The notes below the pieces were generated by a model. That model was not told the origin of the DNA. It ran no database searches and saw only the letters and a program-made list of their open reading frames with translations. A stretch of DNA of 32,493 bases from Oligoflexales bacterium (GTDB taxonomy: Bacteria > Bdellovibrionota_B > Oligoflexia > Oligoflexales > JAGOVF01). The stretch lies in NCBI GenBank assembly GCA_018060885.1, contig JAGOVF010000023.1:1-32493 (forward strand). The letters run 5' to 3'. This document shows positions 26,477 to 32,493 of this stretch, piece after piece. Position 1 is the stretch's first letter, and each line of letters begins with the position of its first letter. The position numbers were made by a program, and so were the translations under genes.

Positions 26477-27523
26477 CTATAGATTGATCAAAAAATCTTT
26501 TCCAACAATAGCATTTTTAACAAGAGAAATTTTTCTGTCGATCTTTCCATCGTTAACAACGACCGCATTTCTAAGCTCATCGAGTTCACCTAGTTCACAA
26601 GAACCATTTATAACTACATCAGGCCCGATGATCTTGGGCAAAGACTCTTTTTTGCAAGCATGCGAAATATAGACTGGGCTCTTTACCTGCTTTGGGTTCC
26701 AACCCTTGTCTACAATGTCTTCGTTGTTCAATAAAAAGTCACCTTTGCTTTTTGCCTTTGCTAAAGAACAGCCAATAAATTCTTCAATTGCAGTTAGATC
26801 TCGTAAAGAAAGTAATTTCAAACAAGTTTCAAGATACTTTTCCGGGGTTCCCAAGTCTACAAAACTACCACCGTGAATAAACGCGGAAATTTCTTCGCCA
26901 TTACCAAGAGCCGCTCTCATAGATTCGACGATGCTAAAAGGGACTTGTTGCCCCTCAAGATAGCGCTTAAAACGCGGATCTACGACGTAGGCACAGGCAA
27001 AGCCGTGGGCGGAACTTGCTTTAGCTGCGGCGCTATCTTCTGCTCCGCCGATTTGAACGACCCTACCCTTGTTTACGTAGATTTTAGTTTCTTTAGGTAG
27101 TGGCTTTTCTAAAAGCGCCATTGTGAGAATAGATTGAGATGCATGATGCTGTTGGATAAGGGATAAAAGGTCAATATTTGCTATTATGTCACTATTTGTA
27201 ACAAGAAATGCCTCATCGCCCAACCACGATAACAAAGGTATAAACACCCCGCCGGTTCCAAGAGGCGCATTCTGCTCATGAGATGTATAGACATGCCTAT
27301 ACTGTTTAGTCAAAAAGCTGTCTATACACTCAGCTTTGTAGTGTGTATTCACCGCAATTTTCTGAAATCCAGCCTGCTCAAGCCTAAGCAACTGCCATTC
27401 TAAGAGGGGCACAGAAAAAACCTCAAGAAGAGGTTTTGGTACATTGCGGGTTAATTCTCGCAGGCGCTGACCGAATCCTGCCGCGAGAAGTACAGCGCTA
27501 AGATTTTGTTTAATTGGCGCCAT
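26477..27523 (-). CDS. MurU-like sugar-1-phosphate nucleotidyltransferase
   Basis: The N-terminal half is a nucleotidyltransferase: LAAGFGQRL (13-21), PKPLLE with the conserved Lys30, GTGGVFIPL and NSDIIANID with the metal-binding Asp112. The pairing with an AmgK-like kinase, whose 3' end overlaps this gene by 14 bp, suggests MurU, which makes UDP-MurNAc from MurNAc-1-phosphate in cell-wall recycling. At 348 residues it is much longer than Pseudomonas MurU (about 220). The extra C-terminal part (PVYISHA, IIGPDVVINGSCELGEL, NAIVGKD) looks like the left-handed beta-helix of GlmU/RmlA-type enzymes. Another hexose-1-phosphate specificity is therefore possible. Confidence 0.75.
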   Translation of the reverse strand: MAPIKQNLSAVLLAAGFGQRLRELTRNVPKPLLEVFSVPLLEWQLLRLEQAGFQKIAVNTHYKAECIDSFLTKQYRHVYTSHEQNAPLGTGGVFIPLLSWLGDEAFLVTNSDIIANIDLLSLIQQHHASQSILTMALLEKPLPKETKIYVNKGRVVQIGGAEDSAAAKASSAHGFACAYVVDPRFKRYLEGQQVPFSIVESMRAALGNGEEISAFIHGGSFVDLGTPEKYLETCLKLLSLRDLTAIEEFIGCSLAKAKSKGDFLLNNEDIVDKGWNPKQVKSPVYISHACKKESLPKIIGPDVVINGSCELGELDELRNAVVVNDGKIDRKISLVKNAIVGKDFLINL

Positions 27524-28544
27524 GAGAAAGTGGCTGGCTTTTTAATCGATTTAGAAACTCGCCACTTAAAAACGGCCATCTCTTGTCGAAAATAATTTCA
27601 GAATCTAAACAATTGAGCGCAGGAGTCACATATTGCAGGTAATTGCCGCGTTTTTTTTCCAAAGTTAAAAAAGCAAAACTTCCTATTGCTTTTAGCTGTC
27701 TTTGCAATAGTACCTGCGGCCAGCTGCTTTTAATTTCGTCACAGATTTTGTTGTTTAATGAAAAACGAAAGGTTTCTATAGCATATTCAAGCAAGTCATG
27801 GCGCAGTTCTTGGTTTAAGGGAACATAGGAGTCAAAGCATAACGAGACCAAATCATAAGCTGGTGATCCCAGCCTAGCATCCTGAAAATCTATGCTAGCG
27901 AGGTTACTGCCGATATGCATAAGATTTCGAGAGTGGTAGTCTCTATGTACAAAATAATTGCTAAACCCGGCGAGATATTCCGCTAGAGCCTGGGATTCGT
28001 TATTGAGTATTACCAGCTCTTTCTCGTCTATGAGGTGCGGGGCTAAAGGTTGTACAAATTTTTTAATAAAAAAATTAAGTTCCCAATTATAGCGCTCGAC
28101 ATCAAAAGCACGCGTTGTCCAAATTTCTCCGACATTTTTTGGGATTTTTAAAAAAGCTTCAATAAGCTTAATGGCATCATGATAGAGAGTTAGTAGTCCT
28201 TCAGCATCGCCATCTTTTAAACGATTTTTCGCAGCTATTTCTAGGGTTTCATCGCCATAGTCTTCAATAATAAGGGCACCAAAAGCTGGCAGGCTTGCAA
28301 TTAATCTCGGTGCTGGAACTTTGTGTTGACGCAGTAATTGGCCGAGTTCTATCCAGTCGTATTGTCCTTCTAGTAATCTTTCGGCGTCATTGCCTTGCAG
28401 CTGCATGAGAACAAAAGTGCGTTTGTCGTCAGTCTTAATGCGATAGTAGCTACGATCAGAGCCGTCACCTGCTAACCAGTCGATTTTTAAATTGCTCAGC
28501 TGCAAAGATTTTTTAATCTCTGTAATAAGTAATTCCTGATCCAT
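27510..28544 (-). CDS. AmgK-like aminoglycoside-phosphotransferase-fold sugar kinase
   Basis: This is an APH-fold kinase. The catalytic loop is HRDYHSRN (about 200-207) and the metal-binding motif IDFQDARLGSPAYDL follows (about 218-232). The opening LAGDGSDRSYYRI is typical of the AmgK group, which phosphorylates the anomeric position of MurNAc and GlcNAc. The overlap with a MurU-like gene supports this role. I chose the ATG at 28544, with AAAGGG 6 nt upstream. An ATG at 28589 gives 15 more residues but has only a weak ribosome site. The exact substrate is inferred, not seen. Confidence 0.78.
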   Translation of the reverse strand: MDQELLITEIKKSLQLSNLKIDWLAGDGSDRSYYRIKTDDKRTFVLMQLQGNDAERLLEGQYDWIELGQLLRQHKVPAPRLIASLPAFGALIIEDYGDETLEIAAKNRLKDGDAEGLLTLYHDAIKLIEAFLKIPKNVGEIWTTRAFDVERYNWELNFFIKKFVQPLAPHLIDEKELVILNNESQALAEYLAGFSNYFVHRDYHSRNLMHIGSNLASIDFQDARLGSPAYDLVSLCFDSYVPLNQELRHDLLEYAIETFRFSLNNKICDEIKSSWPQVLLQRQLKAIGSFAFLTLEKKRGNYLQYVTPALNCLDSEIIFDKRWPFLSGEFLNRLKSQPLSHGAN

Positions 28545-28614
28545 TGAGATCCCTTTAATAAGGTCAGCCGTAACGAGGCCTTTTTGCATAAAACAGACTC
28601 ACTTTCAACACCCC

Positions 28615-29550
28615 TTAGGGGATTAGAAACTCGATGCGAGGCCCAATTTTTATTTGTACCTTTCCAGAGATTGTATCAAATAATTCACCATCTAGGGTGT
28701 AATTTTCCATACTTTTGCTACTGAGTTCGATTTGTTTGCAAGAGAGAGAGAATTTATCTGCATCGGATTTGCCTGGACGTAATATTCCAGAGATGGGAAT
28801 GCGCCAGATAGAGTTTTTTTGTGTGGTCGTAACAAAAACACATTGCATCAAGCCTGAGCCCGTTCCGACATTTGGAAACAACTTTACCCCCAAAGGTAGA
28901 CGACGTACGGTCGCAGCAAAAATCCCGATGCTTTTTATCGAAAAAGTTGAAGCCCCCAAGGGACTGACAGTTACAGCGTGTTCTTTAATAATTGAGCGAT
29001 AAAGAGAAGGGTCAAAAACTCGTGACAGCAAAATTTTAATAAAAAGCAAAATTGCACCAGGAATATTTGTTTTATCTTGATAAAATTTTTTCAAAAAAGC
29101 TGAAGCTGCACCGTTGGCAAACAAAAACCCATAATTTTCGTTTACTTCTAATGTATCGAGCACAACACTCTTTTTGATTTTCCCACTACTATGACTGAGC
29201 ATAAGCTTTCCCAGCAATGCCTCAGGTCTGCCAAATATTCCTAGGTTCATTGCGAGCATATTGACCGTCCCACCTTTAAGTAGGACAATCTTTGGCAGAG
29301 GGGCTTCGTTTCCGTATTCCTGCAAAATAGCGGTTATGGTTCTTGTAATGGTGCCATCGCCGCCATTTATGGCGATGATTTTAACGCCTTTTGATTTAAG
29401 TCGACGAACGGCTTCACGTAAGTGCTCAAGAGTTTGAGTCGACTCATAAATACCCTGCTCACCGGCAATGTAGCTCAGGAGTAATTGTCTTTTTGGGTTT
29501 CGACGATTTGATTTCGCATGCGGATTTGATATGATGCCGATCTCTGACAC
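28615..29550 (-). CDS. Diacylglycerol/sphingosine-kinase-family lipid kinase
   Basis: The N-terminal DAGK catalytic domain starts GIISNPHAKSN and has the NGGDGT nucleotide loop (62-67) and LKGGTVNMLA, where family members usually have GTxND/NxLA. The C-terminal half has the beta-sandwich typical of YegS/DgkB-like kinases, with LDGE near the end. At 311 residues the length is standard. The substrate (diacylglycerol or another lipid) cannot be told. The start is GTG with AGGAG 6 nt upstream. It is the first of three minus-strand genes, 70 bp before the AmgK-like one, and is divergent from rpoH with 47 bp between. Confidence 0.85.
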   Translation of the reverse strand: MSEIGIISNPHAKSNRRNPKRQLLLSYIAGEQGIYESTQTLEHLREAVRRLKSKGVKIIAINGGDGTITRTITAILQEYGNEAPLPKIVLLKGGTVNMLAMNLGIFGRPEALLGKLMLSHSSGKIKKSVVLDTLEVNENYGFLFANGAASAFLKKFYQDKTNIPGAILLFIKILLSRVFDPSLYRSIIKEHAVTVSPLGASTFSIKSIGIFAATVRRLPLGVKLFPNVGTGSGLMQCVFVTTTQKNSIWRIPISGILRPGKSDADKFSLSCKQIELSSKSMENYTLDGELFDTISGKVQIKIGPRIEFLIP

Positions 29551-29597
29551 GCGAGTCTCCTATTGTTGCGTTAAGAGCTTGTAAAGGTTGAAATAAA

Positions 29598-30482
29598 TTG
29601 AAAAGCAAAACTAATACTAAACTACCCTCGCTATATAGGCAACAAAGCGTCGAAGCGCTTAGTCCCTTGCAGCAATATTTGCGAGAAGTCTCTAAGTATC
29701 CGCTTTTAAATCCAGAAGAAGAGTTTGAGCTCGCACAAAAGCAGTTCGAAGAAGGCGATGTGCAAGCGGCGCATCGACTTGTGACCTCTAACCTGCGCCT
29801 AGTCGTAAAAATTGCCAGCGACTTTCGCCAGAGTCAGGTCAATCTTCTTGACCTCATTCAAGAAGGAAACTACGGCCTGATGCAGGCAGTTAAAAAATTC
29901 AATCCGTACAAAGGCGTTAAGCTCTCAAGCTACGCAGCTTGGTGGATACGAGCCTATATTCTGAAGTATATTATGGACAACAAGAGCCAGGTTAAAATTG
30001 GCACAACAGCGGCGCAGCGCAAACTGTTTTTTAATTTACATAAAGAAGCACAAAAGCTGCTTCGCGATGGCGAAGTCGTCGACCCTAAGGTCATCGCAGC
30101 TAGCTTAAATGTCAAAGAAGAAGAAGTCATCGAAATGCAAAAGCGCCTCGGCTCGCCAGACGCATCGCTCGATGTTCCCATGGGCGACGAGCCCGGCCAA
30201 GCGCTGCGTAAGGACATGTTGGCAGATAAAACTGAAGCAATCGACGTGACCTTAGCAAACGAAGAGCAGCGAGAAATTTTTTCAGGGCAACTTGAGGAGT
30301 TTCATCAAACCCTAAAAGGCCGCGATAGAGAGGTTTTTGAACTTCGCATGCTCAGCGAGACCCCCCTTTCTTTGCAGGAGCTCGGCGATAAATACGGCGT
30401 TTCGCGCGAGCGAGCGCGGCAGATTGAGGCAAAAATTCTTAAAAACCTAAAAAAGTTTGTCGAACAAAAGGGCATACTCTAA
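29598..30482 (+). CDS. RpoH-like (heat-shock-type) sigma factor
   Basis: This is a group 3 sigma-32-like factor of 294 residues. Region 1.2 is LSPLQQYLREVSKYPLLNPEEE, region 2 runs HRLVTSNLRLVVKIA to FNPYKGVKLSSYAAWWIRAYI, and region 4 has the helix-turn-helix ETPLSLQELGDKYGVSRERARQIEAKI. The RpoH box is QRKLFFNLHKE (140-150), with His148 where Arg is usual. The start is TTG at 29598 with AAGG 11 nt upstream; no suitable ATG exists. The targets cannot be read here. It is followed by two mini-hairpins and a glutathione transferase gene. Naming it rpoH is likely but not proven. Confidence 0.88.
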   Translation: MKSKTNTKLPSLYRQQSVEALSPLQQYLREVSKYPLLNPEEEFELAQKQFEEGDVQAAHRLVTSNLRLVVKIASDFRQSQVNLLDLIQEGNYGLMQAVKKFNPYKGVKLSSYAAWWIRAYILKYIMDNKSQVKIGTTAAQRKLFFNLHKEAQKLLRDGEVVDPKVIAASLNVKEEEVIEMQKRLGSPDASLDVPMGDEPGQALRKDMLADKTEAIDVTLANEEQREIFSGQLEEFHQTLKGRDREVFELRMLSETPLSLQELGDKYGVSRERARQIEAKILKNLKKFVEQKGIL

Positions 30483-30507
30483 GATCAAGGCTTCTTGTGT
30501 CTCAACA

Positions 30508-30549
30508 GCTCTCGAAAGAGAGCGTATACCACAGCTCTTGATAAAGAGC
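30508..30549 (+). repeat. Two tandem mini-hairpins between rpoH-like gene and GST gene
   Basis: GCTCTCGAAAGAGAGC (30508-30523) and GCTCTTGATAAAGAGC (30534-30549) are perfect 6-bp stems with GAAA and GATA tetraloops. Each is preceded by ACA and followed by GTATA, at a 26-bp period. There is no T-run, so they are not standard terminators. They could be a protein-binding site, an mRNA stability element, or dyads of an operator for the GST gene (start 18 bp after the second). Confidence 0.85.
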
Positions 30550-30567
30550 GTATAAAAGGAGTAATTT

Positions 30568-31194
30568 ATGATCCAAGCCTATTTACACCCGCAGTCGTCG
30601 AGCGCACAAAGAGTCCACTACTTTCTAGAACACGCCAAAATTCCTCACAAGGCTATTAAAGTAGATTTAGCTACAGGCGAGCAGCACAAAGCTGAGTATC
30701 TCGCTGTCAATCCCTTCGGTGTAGTGCCGGCGATTACTCACGACGGATTTTCGTTGTCAGAGTCGCAGGCTATTTTGCGCTATCTCGCGCAGCGTTTTGA
30801 GCTGCACAGCCAATATCCAGCTAACTTGCAAGATAGAGCTCGCGTCGATCAGATTATGGACTTTACCACCATGCATATAAGCAAACACATCGGCTCTTTG
30901 CATTGGAACACCATCATGGCACCTGTTTATAAGATGCCAAGCAGCCAAGTTCATGTCGACGAAGCTAATAAATTCTTGCTACGCCAGCTTCCAAAACTCG
31001 ATCGTTGGTTAGCAAGCCAAGGTGGCTTCCTTTACGGTACTAACCACACGATCGCAGATGCGAGTTTTGTGCCTTTTGTTGCACAGATGATAGAATTAAA
31101 AATCCCTATCGCTGATTTTTACCACGTAGGCCGTTACGCAGAAAAAATAACCAACGAGGCGGCATGGCAAAAAGTAAAAAACGCTTCCTTCTAA
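30568..31194 (+). CDS. Glutathione S-transferase family protein
   Basis: The 208-residue protein has the thioredoxin-like N-terminal domain with SSSAQRVHYFLEHAKI (a Ser near position 11 is the likely catalytic residue in a theta-type protein), NPFGVVPAI with its cis-Pro, and LSESQAILRYLA for binding the glutathione gamma-glutamyl end. The C-terminal helical domain has NHTIADASFVPFV, the conserved N-capping motif. The substrate is unknown; detoxification or stress response is common. The Shine-Dalgarno AAAGGAG is 6 nt before the ATG. Its end overlaps the next gene by 31 bp. Confidence 0.92.
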   Translation: MIQAYLHPQSSSAQRVHYFLEHAKIPHKAIKVDLATGEQHKAEYLAVNPFGVVPAITHDGFSLSESQAILRYLAQRFELHSQYPANLQDRARVDQIMDFTTMHISKHIGSLHWNTIMAPVYKMPSSQVHVDEANKFLLRQLPKLDRWLASQGGFLYGTNHTIADASFVPFVAQMIELKIPIADFYHVGRYAEKITNEAAWQKVKNASF

Positions 31195-32213
31195 GTAAAT
31201 TTGTCGAGCTGGGCCTTTGTGCCCAGCTGTTTTGTAGTTTTGAAGCTTATGCCAACACAGCAAAAGTTAAAGACACTCCCACAGTCGACAAACCCCTCCC
31301 CTCGAAAAAACCACCCAGCTGCGAAGAAATTTTTCTGCAAGAATTTAGTGCCCATGATGCGAGTTTGGCTGAGTTTGTTGAAAGGCTAGAAAGTGCTATA
31401 AAGCGCCGCGGCCTTAATCTTGATGACCAGTTGCGAGAATTGACGCTGTGTAATCCCACAAAAATACCTAAATCTGATTCTGCAGAAGCACTTTTTTATA
31501 CAAGAGCTCTTTATTTCTATCGTGCGGGCGTGCGTTTTTTAAGCGATAGCCGTTCTGCTCGGCAGGGAATGAGCTCTGCAGCAAGAAGACCAATAAAGAT
31601 TTTTTTATATCAAGGTGAGACATCTAATGAAGTTTACGCGGATTTAGATTTAACAGCCTCTGATGTTGCAGCTTTGCCAAAATTAAAAAAAAATGTTCTC
31701 GATAAAAAATTAACAAAAATCAAAACATCTGAAGCTATGAAGAGCCTCATAGAAAACGAGGCTGATTTTTACGATCTTTTGAGCCATTGGAATACTGAAA
31801 GACTTGTTTTGGACCTATTTTTGCTTTTAAAAAATAAACGCAAAAATATTTGTGAAGTCGCGACTCTCCAACAAAAATGCAGCCGCGATCCAACAAAAAA
31901 AGGCTTAGAGCTTTACGACGCAAGTGGCAAAAAGTGCAGCAACCTCGTAACTAAGTCGACATGCCCGCATATTAAGTCTGAGCAGCAGGTTTTGGTTATG
32001 GAAGCGGGGATATATTTTACAAGTTATCTAAGCGTTATTAAAAAACCTGCAAAAATAACAGGCGCAACTTTATTCACGCACAAAACTCAAAATTTTATCG
32101 AGCAGCTGCAGAAAAACTCGGAGCGAGATTTAAATTACGCATTGCAAAAAAAAGATTTTTTTATCGAGTGGCGGATTTATGAAGAGTTTAAAAGATTTTT
32201 TCAACACATATAG
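31164..32213 (+). CDS. Secreted protein of unknown function
   Basis: I do not recognise this 349-residue protein. It begins with a basic N-region and hydrophobic stretch ending AYA|NT (likely signal peptidase I site after residue 30), followed by a Pro/Lys-rich linker. The mature part has six cysteines (53, 96, 230, 239, 258, 267), the last four within about 40 residues, which suggests periplasmic disulfides. Most of the rest looks helical and charged. GAGG lies 4 nt before the ATG, and the gene starts inside the end of the GST gene in another frame, so the two are probably co-translated. An in-frame ATG at 31164 is the only start giving a signal peptide. Confidence 0.65.
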   Translation: MAKSKKRFLLSKFVELGLCAQLFCSFEAYANTAKVKDTPTVDKPLPSKKPPSCEEIFLQEFSAHDASLAEFVERLESAIKRRGLNLDDQLRELTLCNPTKIPKSDSAEALFYTRALYFYRAGVRFLSDSRSARQGMSSAARRPIKIFLYQGETSNEVYADLDLTASDVAALPKLKKNVLDKKLTKIKTSEAMKSLIENEADFYDLLSHWNTERLVLDLFLLLKNKRKNICEVATLQQKCSRDPTKKGLELYDASGKKCSNLVTKSTCPHIKSEQQVLVMEAGIYFTSYLSVIKKPAKITGATLFTHKTQNFIEQLQKNSERDLNYALQKKDFFIEWRIYEEFKRFFQHI

Positions 32214-32335
32214 CGCTTCCTCCAATAATGACCCCCATTATCTAGAATAGTATCAGGCTGTTATTAACTAGTCGGCCGTGCATAAGTCTTAAACATCAGA
32301 ATGCATCTAGTGTTTAAAGAAAATATTTGATAAAA

Positions 32336-32380
32336 AAACTACCAGAAAACATGTTCCACCCTATTAATTTCTGGTAGTTT
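32336..32380 (+). repeat. 13-bp inverted repeat abutting the transposase start
   Basis: AAACTACCAGAAA (32336-32348) and TTTCTGGTAGTTT (32368-32380) pair perfectly around a 19-nt loop. The right arm ends exactly at the ATG of the transposase and so covers its ribosome-binding region. Insertion sequences often use such hairpins to silence transposase made from read-through mRNA. It could also belong to the element's terminal region. Confidence 0.8.
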
Positions 32381-32493
32381 ATGCGTCCTAAAGATTTGCC
32401 AAAACAGCGTGATCTATTCAAAGTTTCTCTAAGCCCAATCATAGATCTAAATCACCCGTTAGTAGTGTTATCAAAAAAGATCGATTGGCTTCG
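32381..32493 (+). CDS. IS5-type transposase, 3' end cut by the window
   Basis: Only the first 37 complete codons are present (MRPKDLPKQRDLFKVSLSPI, then IDLNHPLVVLSKKIDW). The pattern D-L-F...L..IID..HPL..L...IDW is the usual N-terminus of IS5-family transposases. The catalytic DDE residues would lie beyond the window. The outer end of the element is not identifiable: no clear terminal inverted repeat or target duplication was seen in 32214-32335. It marks the right edge of the window as a possible insertion site. Confidence 0.72.
   Translation, partial: MRPKDLPKQRDLFKVSLSPIIDLNHPLVVLSKKIDWL

Overview
The window looks like a chromosomal segment of a Gram-negative bacterium, probably from the deltaproteobacterial/Bdellovibrionota-like lineages. 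The evidence is indirect. The split b'/b ATP synthase stalk genes sit directly behind parB. MurE carries the DNPR motif of meso-diaminopimelate-adding enzymes. There is a complete-looking FtsQLIWAZ set, a RpoH-type sigma factor, and a likely lipoprotein with LysM domains. The DNA looks A+T-leaning (not counted), and TTG and GTG starts with good Shine-Dalgarno sequences are common.

Layout, left to right. (1) 1-8923, plus strand: the 3' part of parB, then the F1 and stalk genes atpF'-atpF-atpH-atpA-atpG-atpD-atpC. A family-4-like glycosyltransferase and a degenerate SDR/epimerase-like gene follow so closely that they look like part of the same transcript. (2) 8928-10115, minus strand: an AAA/DUF4143 ATPase, probably accessory, whose start codon abuts a perfect 28-bp-arm hairpin. 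(3) 10152-24500, minus strand: a compact dcw (division and cell wall) cluster, transcribed mraZ-rsmH-ftsL-ftsI-murE-mraY-murD-ftsW-murC-ftsQ-ftsA-ftsZ. murF, murG, murB and ddl are absent from their usual slots, and the flanking genes overlap or nearly touch there. mraZ has a sigma70-like promoter with a two-box MraZ operator just behind it. ftsZ has its own consensus promoter, separated from ftsA by an amplified palindromic repeat. (4) 24832-25890, plus strand: an acidic LysM lipoprotein, followed by about 590 bp without a convincing gene that ends in a second amplified palindromic repeat. (5) 26477-29550, minus strand: a diacylglycerol-kinase-family gene, an AmgK-like sugar kinase and a MurU-like nucleotidyltransferase, resembling the cell-wall sugar recycling route to UDP-MurNAc. 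(6) 29598-32213, plus strand: an RpoH-like sigma factor, two tandem mini-hairpins, a glutathione S-transferase and a secreted protein of unknown function. (7) 32336-32493: a hairpin and the first 37 complete codons of an IS5-type transposase, cut by the window end.

Most genes are housekeeping. The more unusual signals are structural. Two copies of one palindromic repeat family have amplified single arms and lie at gene 3' ends. Several hairpins cover ribosome-binding or start regions (atpF', the ATPase, the transposase). The dcw cluster lacks four genes, while a UDP-MurNAc salvage pair lies nearby. I found no strong case for a wholly undescribed multi-gene system.
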